From positions 1 to 64,000 of the forward strand of contig CAVONI010000005.1 of the NCBI GenBank assembly GCA_963697285.1: a stretch of 64,000 nt of DNA. The letters run 5' to 3'. A model generated the notes under the pieces. It was not told where the DNA came from. It saw only the letters and a list, made by a program, of their open reading frames with translations, and ran no database searches. Source of the DNA: JAEUQQ01 sp963697285. GTDB lineage: Bacteria > Acidobacteriota > Vicinamibacteria > Vicinamibacterales > JAFNAJ01. Position numbers and translations under genes: made by a program. Of this stretch, positions 21,150 to 30,540 are shown in pieces (the first letter of the stretch is position 1; each line of letters opens with the position of its first letter).

Positions 21150-22808
21150 ATGCGCATTCCCGGCCGTTCGGTCGTTCGCACTGCGATAGCACTTGCCGGC
21201 ACGCTGTCGCTCGCGACCGCCGCACTGGCGCAGCCGCGCCTGCTCACCGTCGCTGAATCGAGCACGTTCACGGCGACCTCGCGACACGAAGACGTGATGA
21301 CCTTCGTGCGAGGGCTCCAGCGGCAGCACCCACAGCGCCTGCGCGTCGAGACGCTCTGCACGAGCGCCGAGGGGCGGCAGGTCCCGATGCTCGTCATCGG
21401 TGATCCCGTGCCCGCCTCGCCCGCCGACATGCGGGGCGACGACCGGGCGGTGATCTACCTGCAGGCCAACATCCACGGTGGCGAGGTCGAGGGCAAGGAG
21501 GCCCTGCTGATGCTGGTGCGCGATCTGCTCGCGCGCACGACCGACCATTACCTCGACCGGCTGGTACTGCTCGTCGTGCCGATCTTCAACGCCGACGGCA
21601 ACGACCGGATCAGCAAGGAGAATCGTCCTGCGCAGACGGGCCCTGTCGAGGGGGTCGGCACTCGCCCCAACGGGCAGAACCTCGATCTCAACCGCGACGC
21701 CATGAAGATCGAGACCCCCGAGGTGGCTGGGCTCGTCGACGTGCTCAACCGCTGGGATCCCGTCCTGTTCGTCGACAGCCACACGCACAACGGCTCGTAC
21801 CACCAGGAGCCGGTGACGTGGACGTGGGGCCTCAGCCCCAACGGCGATGCCGCGATCCTCGACTACATGTCGGGCACCATGTGGGCGGCCATCGCGCGCA
21901 CCATGCGCGAGACGCACAAGACGCCGGTCATCCCGCACGGCGACTTCGTCGATCCCCGCGCCCCCGAAAAGGGCTGGGTGCCACTCGAGCCGCAGCCGCG
22001 GTACCTGTCGAACTACGTCGGCCTGCGCAATCGGCTGTCGGTGCTGAACGAGCAGTATCCGTATGCCGACTTCGAGACGCGCGTGCGCGGCTGCTACGAC
22101 CTGATGCTGTCGTTTCTCGGGTTCGCCCATGCCAACCGCGACGCGATGGTGCGGTTGGTGCGCGAGGCCGACCGCCGGACCGTGGCCCGAGGGCAGGCGC
22201 CCCCGGCATCGGGCGGCTTCGTGGTGGAGTGGAACCAGGAGGCCGTCGAGCAGCGCATCACGGTCGAAGGTTACGAGATGGAGATCTCGGAGGGCCCGGG
22301 CGGCCGGATGCGCGTGCAACCGACACAGCGCAAGAAGACCTACCCGAACATGCCGTACCTCGCGAAGTACACGCCGAAGCGGACGGTGCGGTGGCCTGGT
22401 GGCTACCTGCTGCCCGCCGCCGATCCGGCCGTGGTCGCCAAGCTCCAGCAGCACGGCCTGCTCGTCGAGCGCCTCGCCGAGCGCGCGACGCTCGCGGTCG
22501 AGGGATTTCGCGTGACCTCGATGACACCCAGCGAGCAGCTCAACCAGGGTCACTACACGAACGCGGTGCGAGGCGAGTACTTCGAAACGACGCGCGAGTT
22601 CCCAGCTGGTACGGTCTTCGTCACGACAGGGCAGCGCCTGGGACCGCTCGCCGCCTCGCTGCTCGAGGCCGAGAGCGACGATGGGCTGCTGGTGTGGAAC
22701 ATGTTCGACCGGATGCTGTCGGTGCAGTTCGGGCGCGGCGCGCGCGAGTACCCGGTGTTCAGGATTCACGGTGAGGTGCCACCGGTCCGCGACACCGCGT
22801 CGCGCTGA
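21150..22808 (+). CDS. Secreted M14-family zinc carboxypeptidase
   Basis: A protein of 552 residues with an N-terminal signal peptide (VVRTAIALAGTLSLATAALA). Zinc ligands are recognisable: HGGE at 109-112 (HxxE) and the third histidine in VDSHTHNG (about 208-215). The substrate-binding NLDLNRD motif is at about 177-183. M14 enzymes remove C-terminal residues from peptides; this form is longer than pancreatic-type M14 because of a C-terminal extension of about 200 residues ending in a beta-rich segment. I chose ATG 21150 for its GGAGAG upstream; an in-frame start at 21138 is less likely. It is one of seven peptidase or peptidase-like genes in this window. Confidence 0.88.
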   Translation: MRIPGRSVVRTAIALAGTLSLATAALAQPRLLTVAESSTFTATSRHEDVMTFVRGLQRQHPQRLRVETLCTSAEGRQVPMLVIGDPVPASPADMRGDDRAVIYLQANIHGGEVEGKEALLMLVRDLLARTTDHYLDRLVLLVVPIFNADGNDRISKENRPAQTGPVEGVGTRPNGQNLDLNRDAMKIETPEVAGLVDVLNRWDPVLFVDSHTHNGSYHQEPVTWTWGLSPNGDAAILDYMSGTMWAAIARTMRETHKTPVIPHGDFVDPRAPEKGWVPLEPQPRYLSNYVGLRNRLSVLNEQYPYADFETRVRGCYDLMLSFLGFAHANRDAMVRLVREADRRTVARGQAPPASGGFVVEWNQEAVEQRITVEGYEMEISEGPGGRMRVQPTQRKKTYPNMPYLAKYTPKRTVRWPGGYLLPAADPAVVAKLQQHGLLVERLAERATLAVEGFRVTSMTPSEQLNQGHYTNAVRGEYFETTREFPAGTVFVTTGQRLGPLAASLLEAESDDGLLVWNMFDRMLSVQFGRGAREYPVFRIHGEVPPVRDTASR

Positions 22809-22837
22809 CCTGGCGGCCTGGCAGGAACGAGGCGCCG

Positions 22838-24742
22838 TTGACGCAGGCAGGGTGTCGATCGGCGGCACGGTGCGGGTGGAGCACCACCACGACGAGCGTA
22901 CTGTTCGCGGCCCTGCTCGTCGCGGCATCGGTGCCGCACGTCCTCGTCCGGGCGCAAGCGCGCACGGTCGCCATCCACGACATCCAGGGGCGCGATGCGC
23001 GATCTCCCTTCGAGGGATCGCTGGTCGCGACCAGTGGCGTGGTGACCGGCCGCAAGTCCAATGGCTTCTTCATCCAGACCCCCGAGGGCGCGACCGACGC
23101 CGATCCCGCGACCTCCGAGGGTCTCTTCATCTTCACTGGCAACACGCCAGCGACGAACCTGACGCCAGGCACGCTCGTGTCGGTCAGCGGGCGCGTCATC
23201 GAGTTCGTGCCGGCTGCCGACCCTTCGAGCCCTCCGCTGACCGAGATCGGCGAGACACCGGTCGTCTCCGTTCGCGGTGCGGGCATGCCGTTGCCTGTCC
23301 CGGCGGAGATCCGGTCAGGCGACGTCGCGCCCTCCGGTGGGCACGGGCAACTCGAACGCCTCGAAGGGATGCGCGTGCGCGTGGCGTCGCTGACGACGGT
23401 CGGTGGAACGCTGGGCAGCGTGGTCGAAGCCAGCGCGACGGGATCGTCGAACGGCGTGTTCCACGGCGTGGTCACCGGCATCGCCCGGCCGTTTCGCGAG
23501 CCGGGCATCGACGTGCGCCTGCCGCTTCCCTCGGGTGCGCCGTGCTGCGTCCCGCGTTTCGACGGAAATCCCGAGCGCGTGCGCGTTGACAGCAACGGCC
23601 AGCCGGGCGCGCCGGTGCTCGACCTGCCCGCTGGCTCGCTCGTCGAGAACCTGGTCGGCCTGCTCGACGTCGGCTTGGGGTCGTACACCATCCTGCCCGA
23701 CGCGTCGGCCGCGCCGCGCGTGACGCTCGCGCCGACGCCGGAGCGTGCGAGGCCACCTGCGGCCGACGAATTCACCGTGGCCTCGTTCAACCTCGAACGG
23801 TTCTTCGATGCCACCGACAATCCGGGGGTCGGTGACGTCGTCCTCTCGGCCGCCGCGTTCCAGGCACGGCTTCGGAAAACGTCGCTGTTCATCCGCGGCC
23901 TGTTGCGCCTGCCGTCGATCATCGGTGTGCAGGAGGTCGAGAACCTCTCGACGCTGCAGGCACTCGCCGCGACACTCAATCGCGACGCGCGCGCCGCGCG
24001 GGAACTCAAGACGCGCTACGAGGCGTATCTCGAAGAAGGCAACGATCCCGGCGGCATCGATGTGGGCGTGCTGGTCGATCGCGCACGCGTCGAGGTCGTG
24101 CAATTCGTCCAGGAGGGATTCGCCGAGCGGTTTCGCAACCCGACGACGGGCCAGCTCGAACCGTTGAACGACCGGCCGCCCGTGGTCTTGCGGGCACGCG
24201 TGACGACACTCGGTGGCGGTGCCAGGCCGATCACCGTCATCGTGAACCACCTGCGGTCACTCGTCGACATCGACCATCCCACGAGCGGCGCGCGCGTCCG
24301 TGCCAAGCGCGCTGCACAGGCCGAGTTCCTGGCATCGCTCATCAGTCGGCGTCTCGAAGAGGATCCCAACGAGTCACTCCTCGTCGTGGGCGACATGAAC
24401 GCGTTCGAGTTCAACGATGGCTACGTGGACGTGATGGGCACCATCCGCGGTGCGCCTGCGCCGCGGGATCAGGTTGTCGCGGCCACTCGGGATCTCCTCG
24501 ACCCCGACATGGTCAATCTCGTCGAGGCGACGCCAGCCGACGCGCGGTACTCCTACGTCTTCGATGGGACGGCGCAGGTCCTGGATCACATGCTCGTCTC
24601 GCGCGCGTTGTTGCCGGCGGTGACGGCGTTCGGCTTCGTGCGCGGCAACGCCGACGCGCCGGAGGCGTGGCGGTCAGACGCGAACCGCCCAGAGCGCGTC
24701 TCGGACCACGATCCGGCGCTGGTGTATGTCAGGGCGCCATGA
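22838..24742 (+). CDS. Secreted endonuclease/exonuclease/phosphatase-family nuclease (ExeM/NucH-like)
   Basis: A protein of 634 residues. After a hydrophobic signal segment (SVLFAALLVAASVPHVLVRAQA) comes an OB-fold-like domain (VAIHDIQGR through VVTGRKSNGFFIQT and LVSVSGRVIEF) typical of extracellular nucleases. The C-terminal endonuclease/exonuclease/phosphatase domain follows: FNLERFFD, IIGVQEVEN (metal Glu), VIVNHL, VVGDMNAF and SDHDPALV (catalytic Asp-His). Such enzymes degrade DNA outside the cell, for nutrition or biofilm turnover. The best start is a TTG at 22838 with CGAGG just upstream; no ATG fits before the signal peptide, which is unusual. The gene starts 29 bp after the M14 gene, so the two may be co-transcribed as a secreted degradation pair. 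Confidence 0.85.
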   Translation: MTQAGCRSAARCGWSTTTTSVLFAALLVAASVPHVLVRAQARTVAIHDIQGRDARSPFEGSLVATSGVVTGRKSNGFFIQTPEGATDADPATSEGLFIFTGNTPATNLTPGTLVSVSGRVIEFVPAADPSSPPLTEIGETPVVSVRGAGMPLPVPAEIRSGDVAPSGGHGQLERLEGMRVRVASLTTVGGTLGSVVEASATGSSNGVFHGVVTGIARPFREPGIDVRLPLPSGAPCCVPRFDGNPERVRVDSNGQPGAPVLDLPAGSLVENLVGLLDVGLGSYTILPDASAAPRVTLAPTPERARPPAADEFTVASFNLERFFDATDNPGVGDVVLSAAAFQARLRKTSLFIRGLLRLPSIIGVQEVENLSTLQALAATLNRDARAARELKTRYEAYLEEGNDPGGIDVGVLVDRARVEVVQFVQEGFAERFRNPTTGQLEPLNDRPPVVLRARVTTLGGGARPITVIVNHLRSLVDIDHPTSGARVRAKRAAQAEFLASLISRRLEEDPNESLLVVGDMNAFEFNDGYVDVMGTIRGAPAPRDQVVAATRDLLDPDMVNLVEATPADARYSYVFDGTAQVLDHMLVSRALLPAVTAFGFVRGNADAPEAWRSDANRPERVSDHDPALVYVRAP

Positions 24743-25037
24743 GGGCGTCGCCGGCACGCGGTTCTCTGGAATCGACAGACGTTGCCGTGAGTCGGCGCAA
24801 CGTGTCGCGCATGCGGTAATCCCGGGCGTGGACGCAGCCGCACGCCGCGCGACGATGCAGGTACGAGTGTTCGCATCGCTCGCCGAACACGACCGTGACG
24901 ACCCGCAGTTCCGGGAAGCGTTGCCTGTCGACGTGCGCGTCAGGCAGGTGTGGGCGTTGAGCGAGGCCCAGTGGCGGCAGCGCGGTGCGTTCCCCGATGA
25001 ACGAGGACTTCCTCGATCTGTTGCGCGCATTCAGCCG
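24743..25037. other. Intergenic region between convergent genes, no gene seen
   Basis: This 295-bp stretch lies between the stop codons of the plus-strand nuclease and the minus-strand GHMP kinase. Short open frames exist on both strands (for example 24726-25049 on plus), but they have no recognisable domain and no ribosome site, and they run into the neighbouring genes. I see no tRNA or strong hairpin. Confidence 0.5.
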
Positions 25038-26087
25038 TCACGGCGCTGACAGGCTGTCCCACCGCTTGACGCCAGCTGGACTCAACTGGATCGGGATGTC
25101 GCAGAACAGCGGATTCGCCGCCGCGATCGCGGTGAGCATGGCGCGCCGCGCCGATGGCGAGTGGCTTCCGAGCAGCGTGACCGACCCGCCGTCGCCGCCC
25201 GCGCCGTTGACCTTCCATCCGAGTGCCCCGTGGGCGCGCGCAATGGCGATCACCTCGCGCGCGTCTGCGCCGACCAGGTCGGCATGCAGACGTGCCTGCG
25301 CGTCGGTGTTCGCGATCATCGCCCGGCCCAGCGCGGCAAGGTCGCCGTTGCCGAGCGCCCGCTTCGCCAGCACGGCGCACTGACGCAGGTCGTCGAGTTC
25401 GCTGCAGTCGGGACCCGAGCCCGCGAGCCGCCGGATCACACGCTCGTGCAGCACAGACGAGTCGTGCGCGCGCCCGAGGAACACGAGCGAGAGTCGCTGG
25501 CCCAGTGCCGATGCCAGCGTGTCGGAGATCTCGAGCTGCGTGACGAGGGCCTCTGGGTAATCGACGATGTCGATGAAGCTGATGCCGCCGAGGGCTGATG
25601 CGAGCTGGTCCTGGACGCCGCACTGCTGTCGCAGCCGGTGCACCTCGACGTCATGGGCGGCGCGCGCAATCTCCGTCGGAGTCAGTCGTCCCGGTGTGAG
25701 CAGGTCGAGCGCGGCAATCACGGCGACCGCGACAGCTGCCGACGTCCCCGTTCCCGCAGCGGGTGGCACGACCGACGATACGCGCACCTCGATCCTCACG
25801 CCATCCGGCACGGGCATCGACGCGATCGCCGCCTCGAGCAAGGGGTGCGTGCCACGTGCGGCGGGCTCCGTATCCCGATCCGTCATGGCGCGAATCGCGA
25901 CAGATGGGGTGCCGTGCTGCTCGGGGAACACCTCCACCTGCACTTCGACGAGCGGGGCCACGGCGATGTTGAACACGTGCCCGTGCCGGGCGAACCACGT
26001 GTCGGTCCAGCCACCGATGTCGCAGATGCGGATGGGCGCCGCCGCGCCGACGACGCGGAGCGGAGAAGGAAAAGGAGCGTCAGTCAC
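25038..26087 (-). CDS. GHMP-family small-molecule (sugar) kinase
   Basis: A protein of 349 residues with the GHMP fold signatures: an N-terminal APIRICDIGGWTDTWF segment (about 17-32, the sugar-binding GGxTD region), the ATP-binding PPAAGTGTSAA loop (108-118; the family pattern is PxGxGxSSA, here TS for SS), and a C-terminal glycine-rich VNGAGGDGGSVTLL (about 294-307). The GGWTD segment is closest to the heptose-7-phosphate kinase, fucokinase and arabinokinase branch rather than mevalonate or homoserine kinases. It phosphorylates a sugar or sugar derivative in the cytoplasm. It diverges from an alpha-galactosidase gene across 226 bp, which fits a galactose- or other sugar-salvage role; the substrate is inference. 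Confidence 0.8.
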   Translation of the reverse strand: MTDAPFPSPLRVVGAAAPIRICDIGGWTDTWFARHGHVFNIAVAPLVEVQVEVFPEQHGTPSVAIRAMTDRDTEPAARGTHPLLEAAIASMPVPDGVRIEVRVSSVVPPAAGTGTSAAVAVAVIAALDLLTPGRLTPTEIARAAHDVEVHRLRQQCGVQDQLASALGGISFIDIVDYPEALVTQLEISDTLASALGQRLSLVFLGRAHDSSVLHERVIRRLAGSGPDCSELDDLRQCAVLAKRALGNGDLAALGRAMIANTDAQARLHADLVGADAREVIAIARAHGALGWKVNGAGGDGGSVTLLGSHSPSARRAMLTAIAAANPLFCDIPIQLSPAGVKRWDSLSAP

Positions 26088-26153
26088 GAGACCCTCACGA
26101 GGTCGGCGGGTCCTGGAACGATCGACACCACCGCCATTGTCGCCCGAGACGAC

Positions 26154-26168
26154 GTTCGGCAGGCGAAC
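26154..26168. promoter_or_regulatory. Partial match to the CGAAC/GTTCG operator between kinase and alpha-galactosidase
   Basis: GTTCG-N5-CGAAC is present here, with the same five-base spacing as the second half of the composite operator at 36659-36682. The first half-site is degraded (CGAGA instead of CGAAC, nine bases before GTTCG). The site lies in the divergent promoter region of the GHMP kinase and alpha-galactosidase genes. A chance match is possible in GC-rich DNA. Confidence 0.25.
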
Positions 26169-26313
26169 GCGAAGGATCGCCCCCAGGTGGAGGCTCAGCC
26201 GGCCTCCTGGTCACATGGGTTTTCTGCACGATGACGCAACTCTACTCACCCCGCGGCGGTCTAACGTGTCTGGTGGCCTTCCCAGCATCCCGCGGCGAAA
26301 GAACAGAGGACAC

Positions 26314-28530
26314 ATGACCTGGCCACGAAGAACGACGCGGAACGCGGTGTGTCTGCTCGCGGGATGGTTGACTCTTGGGCACGCGGGCGCCACCGCAGGG
26401 CAGTCGCCAGGTCCGCACGCCGGTGCCCCGCTCACCCAGTTCCAGCGCGCCTACGTCGCCGAAGACGAGGCAGGCGAGGCGTGGACAATCGGGAACGACA
26501 GCATCGCGCTGCAGGTAGGCCATGGTCCCACCGGCGGCATCGCCGTCCTCGCCCTCGACAGCCCTGCAACCGGCCTTCGCTGGGATCCGGCCCAGTTGCC
26601 CGATCACTCATTTCTCAGCAGCACGACCCGGCTGACACCAGGCCAGTCGAGCTTTGCCTTCCGCGGCGCCCGCGCCGAAACGACCGCGAGCGGGGTCCAG
26701 CTCGTGCTCACCTTCGAGGATCCAGCCCATCGTCTTCGTGTTACCCGGTTCTATGCCTGTTCCCCCACCGCCGCAGCCATCGAGACGTGGTCGGTGTTCG
26801 AGGCGACGGGCGTGGGCACCACGGTGCCCCTGTCAGACATTGGCGTCTGGCAGGCGTCGGTGCAGGCCCGCGACGTCAGCTGGATCACCGGAGCCGACGA
26901 TGCCAATCGCTTCACGATCCAGCACGAGACCCTGGCCAGCCGGGGGTCGTTCGCGCTCGGCTCGACGACTCGTGCCTCGAAGCTGGCGGTGCCGGTCCTC
27001 TGGCTCGCGGGGTCGCAGGGCCACCTCTTCAGCGGGTTGATGTGGTCGGGCGCGTGGGGCGTGACCGTGGACGGTCCGAGCCCGGCCGGGCGCGTCTCGG
27101 TGCGATGGACGGCTGGCAACACGGCCACGAGTGTGCGCAGCGGACAGCCGGTGGAGTCGCCGCACGCGTTCTTCGGAATCGCCGGCAGTTCCGCAGCCGA
27201 CGTGACGTTGGCGCTCCGGACGTTCATCGACGAGGGCGTCAGGCGCGGTCGGCCGCTCGAGCCGCTCGTGACCTACAACACCTGGTTTGCGTACGGCATC
27301 GACATCAACGAGGAACGGATGCGGGCCGAGGCGGATCAAGCGGCGGCACTCGGCGTGGAGTTGTTCGTGCTGGATGCGGGCTGGTATGCGGGCGGCACCA
27401 GCACGTCTGACTTCGACTCCGGTCTCGGCATCTGGAAGGTCGATGCGCGACGATTCCCCTCTGGCCTCAGGGCGCTCGGCGACTACGTGCGGAGCCGCGG
27501 CATGAAGTTCGGGATCTGGATGGAACCCGAACGCGTCGACACGCGGCTGCTCTCGCGAGCGGGCATGGTGAGCGAGCGTGCCCTCGCGACCACCGGCGGA
27601 CGCTACAACGCCGGGATGAAGAACACGTCGGCCACGGCGGCGCAGGTCTGCCTCGCCGACACTGCAGGGCGCCAGTGGGTACTCGATCAGGTCACACGCG
27701 TGATCGACGAGGCCCGGCCCGACTACCTGAAGTGGGACAACAACTACTGGATCAACTGCGATCGCGCGGGCCACGGGCACGAATCCACCGATGGCAACTT
27801 CTGGCACGTTACGGGGCTGTACGACGTCCTGGCTGAACTGCGTGAGCGGTATCCCGACCTCATCATCGAGAACTGCGCGGGTGGCGGGCGACGTCTCGAC
27901 TTCGGGATGCTTCGCCATACCGACGTGGGCTGGATGGACGACACGACCGCACCCTCGGCCCACGTGCGCCACAACCTCCAGGGTCTCGGGGCAGTGTTCC
28001 CCCCGGCGTACCTGCTGTCGTTCGTGATCGATCACGCCGCCGAGCCCATCCACCACGCCACCGACATGTCGCTGTACTTCCGCAGTCGCATGGGAGGCGT
28101 CCTCGGCCTCACGTTGCGCGGTGAAGAGTTCGGTCAGGAGGACGTCGAGCAGATGGTGCGCGAGGTGTCGCTGGCAAAGGACATCCGCGCGCTGGTGCCC
28201 GACGCCGCGATGGTCACCCTGACCGACCAGGCCGCCGAGTCCAGCAGCAACACGTGGGACGCCGTCCAGCTCGTATCGGGCACGACCGGGACGTCGGTGC
28301 TGCTGGCATTTGCCGGAGCTGGCGCCTCCGATTCAACCGTCCTCAGGATGAAGGCGTTCGACCCCGACACGCGTTACGAAATCCGCACGGTCGGCGGAAG
28401 GCACCTGGCCGATGCGGTCGGTACCGATCTGATGGACGGTGGCGTGCGGGTGTTCAAGCGCCGAGGCTCGTCGGCCGGCCTGGTGCTCGTCGTCGCCAGG
28501 CACCCCGCGGCCGGCAGCGGGTCCAGGTAG
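26314..28530 (+). CDS. Alpha-galactosidase, glycoside hydrolase family 36, secreted
   Basis: A GH36/melibiase-type retaining glycosidase of 738 residues that hydrolyses terminal alpha-galactosides. It has a signal peptide (AVCLLAGWLTLGHAGATAGQ), an N-terminal beta-supersandwich (to about 310) and a TIM barrel with NTWFAYGIDINEE, FVLDAGWYAG, GIWMEPERV, DYLKWDNN with nucleophile Asp475, ENCAGGGRRLDFGML and WMDDTT with the acid/base Asp at about 542. A C-terminal beta domain closes the protein. The length is typical for the family. ATG 26314 has AGAGGA upstream. The position of the acid/base residue is by alignment in my head (family pattern WTSDD). Divergent from a GHMP sugar kinase gene. Confidence 0.92.
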   Translation: MTWPRRTTRNAVCLLAGWLTLGHAGATAGQSPGPHAGAPLTQFQRAYVAEDEAGEAWTIGNDSIALQVGHGPTGGIAVLALDSPATGLRWDPAQLPDHSFLSSTTRLTPGQSSFAFRGARAETTASGVQLVLTFEDPAHRLRVTRFYACSPTAAAIETWSVFEATGVGTTVPLSDIGVWQASVQARDVSWITGADDANRFTIQHETLASRGSFALGSTTRASKLAVPVLWLAGSQGHLFSGLMWSGAWGVTVDGPSPAGRVSVRWTAGNTATSVRSGQPVESPHAFFGIAGSSAADVTLALRTFIDEGVRRGRPLEPLVTYNTWFAYGIDINEERMRAEADQAAALGVELFVLDAGWYAGGTSTSDFDSGLGIWKVDARRFPSGLRALGDYVRSRGMKFGIWMEPERVDTRLLSRAGMVSERALATTGGRYNAGMKNTSATAAQVCLADTAGRQWVLDQVTRVIDEARPDYLKWDNNYWINCDRAGHGHESTDGNFWHVTGLYDVLAELRERYPDLIIENCAGGGRRLDFGMLRHTDVGWMDDTTAPSAHVRHNLQGLGAVFPPAYLLSFVIDHAAEPIHHATDMSLYFRSRMGGVLGLTLRGEEFGQEDVEQMVREVSLAKDIRALVPDAAMVTLTDQAAESSSNTWDAVQLVSGTTGTSVLLAFAGAGASDSTVLRMKAFDPDTRYEIRTVGGRHLADAVGTDLMDGGVRVFKRRGSSAGLVLVVARHPAAGSGSR

Positions 28531-28578
28531 CGCGGGCCCGGCTCAACGCCGCAACTGCGCTCGGTGCGCAGCGGACTC

Positions 28579-29139
28579 TCAGGCCCGACCTGCCAGCATC
28601 GTCCTCCCCTTGGCGAGCACGTCGTCGTAGTACTGCTCGAGCGCGACGTTCGTGCCTCGACATCCGGCGACGACGGCCTCGGTCCAATCGAGGTATTCGA
28701 GTCGCCGTGCCTGGTCCCAACGGGAGGGCGGGCTGTCGGTCACATCGAGCACGTTGGCAATCTTGTCTCCGAGCTTGATGGCCCTGGCCTCGGGCGACAG
28801 GTGCGGTGCGTGCTCGACCTGGAGCCGCTTCCGTTCTGCCTTCACGAGGGACTTGTCGTCGGTGACCTCCTCGACGATGCTCCGCACGAGAGGGCCGAAA
28901 AGTGCGTCGAGTTCAGCGGACGTCGTGTTGGTGTCCTCGAGCGTGTCGTGCAGCACGGCCGCGATGAGCGTTGCCAGGTCGGTGATGCCGCCGACCGCGG
29001 CCAGCAGGTGGGCGACCCTGATCGGATGGTTGATGTAGGGCGACGCTTCGACATTCTTCCGGCGCTGTGTCGAGTGCTTCCCCGCCGCGAACTCGGTCGC
29101 CGCCAGGAGATCCGCTACCACGAATTGTCGGTCTGACAC
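28579..29139 (-). CDS. HD-domain small alarmone hydrolase (MESH1/SpoT-hydrolase-like)
   Basis: A protein of 186 residues consisting only of the hydrolase half of RelA/SpoT enzymes. Metal ligands match the MESH1 pattern: His38 (YINHPIRVA), His64-Asp65 (AAVLHDTLEDT) and Asp125 (AIKLGDKIANV). The family removes pyrophosphate from (p)ppGpp, and some members use NADPH. No synthetase, TGS or ACT domain is present. Translation probably starts at GTG 29139. Immediately downstream on the opposite strand is the end of the alpha-galactosidase gene (49 bp, convergent). Confidence 0.88.
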   Translation of the reverse strand: MSDRQFVVADLLAATEFAAGKHSTQRRKNVEASPYINHPIRVAHLLAAVGGITDLATLIAAVLHDTLEDTNTTSAELDALFGPLVRSIVEEVTDDKSLVKAERKRLQVEHAPHLSPEARAIKLGDKIANVLDVTDSPPSRWDQARRLEYLDWTEAVVAGCRGTNVALEQYYDDVLAKGRTMLAGRA

Positions 29140-29403
29140 GCTGCCCTGCCTTCCGCGCCGTGCGCTCTGCCGACATGCTAAACCCTGAGCTCACATGTGT
29201 TGAGGGCGAAACGCATCGCACCCTCAGGTCTGGCAGGGTGATTCGCACGCGCCCCGCCCTCAACACACCTGACTCGAAGGGTAGACCACCCGGCGCCACC
29301 AGGGCACCTCGCCGCCTGAAGATGTCGACTCGCGCTCGCCTGGCGATGACCCGGCGGCCGTCGAGATCCTGCTGCAGCCTGTTCGGGAGGTGTGACCCTC
29401 GCT
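29140..29403. other. Intergenic region, no gene seen
   Basis: This 264-bp gap lies between the alarmone hydrolase gene and the ARPP-1 gene, both on the minus strand. It holds a near-repeat around CTGAGCTCACATGTGTTGAGGG and GCCCTCAACACACCTGA (about 29187-29272) that can form an imperfect hairpin pairing TGTGTTGAGGGC with GCCCTCAACACA. This is a possible terminator for the ARPP-1 gene or an operator for the hydrolase gene. Confidence 0.4.
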
Positions 29404-30411
29404 TCAGTGAACGCGCTGCTGACGCCGGCGCCACGATGCCGACTGCATCCGCGCAGCCGGTCTGGCTTCGTCGGCCGATGACTCGAGCGCGAATCCAACG
29501 AAGTGCACGATGCGGTCGTTCCACGTGAGCGCCGCGGCCGTGCAGGTGTGCCCGTTCCAGCGGAGGGCCTCGCCGACTCCCACGGCCTCGTGCGTTGCGG
29601 GCTCGAGATCACCGAGACGGCGCATCCACTCGACGACATGGGCGGTGCCGATGGTGGCCGCCGCGCGTGGAGCGGCAGGCGCGGGCGCGAGGGCGGCGTC
29701 GAAGGCGTAGCTGCGGATGATCTTCGGCAGCACGCGCGCGAGCGTCGCCGACGCGTCGAACAGCTCGATGCCGACGAAGCGGTTGCGGATCGCAAAGGCC
29801 GCACCTGCCTGGCGTGGCACGAACGTGAGGGCACGCACGTACTCGTCGATGTCCACGGCGTGCGCCTCGAACACGTCGGCCATGGCGCCGGTCGGCGAGT
29901 CGACACCAGCCGCCTGCACCCTGCTGGCAATGCGCTCCCACACATCGCCCTGGTTGGCGCGGGGCGCGTCGCCCATCAACATCGACCGCGACACCTGCTG
30001 CGCCTTGCGTGCGCGCCCTTCGGCGAACTGCGCGCGTCCGGAGCCGTGGAACTCGGGCGACACGTGCTGCCATCGTCCGGCCTCGACGCACGACACGGGG
30101 ATCGTGAGGCCGGCCCTCGCCGGCACGAGGATGGTCAGGTTCACGATCCGGTTCTGTTTCGCGCCCACGAGTTCCTCGCCGTCGAGCAGGAGCACCGGGA
30201 CATCGAGGTCGTTGGCCACGCGCAACTCCGGCACGTGGCCTGATTCCGACACCTCGGTGACGCGGAAGCGGCCCGTCTGCACGGCGTCGTCGAGCGTGAG
30301 GTAGCCCGCGTCGCGGTCAGTGCGCGCGAGCAGGGGAATCATCGTGAGGTCACGGAACGACTGGGGCGTGGCGAACTCGAACGCCTCCATCACTGACATC
30401 GGGGTGGGCAT
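29404..30411 (-). CDS. ARPP-1 domain protein (DUF6569-like), function unknown
   Basis: A protein of 335 residues with no signal peptide. Its N-terminal two thirds look like the ARPP-1 domain: an aromatic/Asp-rich start (FATPQSFRDLTMIPLLAR), a central VPVLLLDGEELVGAKQNRIVNLTILVPA block (about 94-121), and SCVEAGRWQ. The domain has been linked by others to ADP-ribosyl or NAD-related systems and to phosphatases; a biochemical function is not established. ATG 30411 follows AGGAGAG. The gene is divergent from a DEDD exonuclease gene across 238 bp of GTGAC-rich promoter DNA, which hints that the two are used together. Confidence 0.7.
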   Translation of the reverse strand: MPTPMSVMEAFEFATPQSFRDLTMIPLLARTDRDAGYLTLDDAVQTGRFRVTEVSESGHVPELRVANDLDVPVLLLDGEELVGAKQNRIVNLTILVPARAGLTIPVSCVEAGRWQHVSPEFHGSGRAQFAEGRARKAQQVSRSMLMGDAPRANQGDVWERIASRVQAAGVDSPTGAMADVFEAHAVDIDEYVRALTFVPRQAGAAFAIRNRFVGIELFDASATLARVLPKIIRSYAFDAALAPAPAAPRAAATIGTAHVVEWMRRLGDLEPATHEAVGVGEALRWNGHTCTAAALTWNDRIVHFVGFALESSADEARPAARMQSASWRRRQQRVH

Positions 30412-30540
30412 CTTCTCTCTCCTGTAGCGGGCGCTGACGCGTCGGGCCGTGACGGCGGCGAACCGGGTCGCACCGGGCTCGCCGGGCCGCACTGGGGTGC
30501 GGCCCCGATGGTTCTGGAACATGATCGGACAGGGTTGTGA

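Noticed and set aside
24726..25049. Small gene of 107 residues between the nuclease and the kinase
   Set aside because: No ribosome site, no recognisable domain, and it overlaps the ends of both neighbours.
25567..26313. N-terminal extension of the alpha-galactosidase by about 250 residues
   Set aside because: The extension is antisense to the GHMP kinase gene, and a good ribosome site and signal peptide mark the start at 26314.
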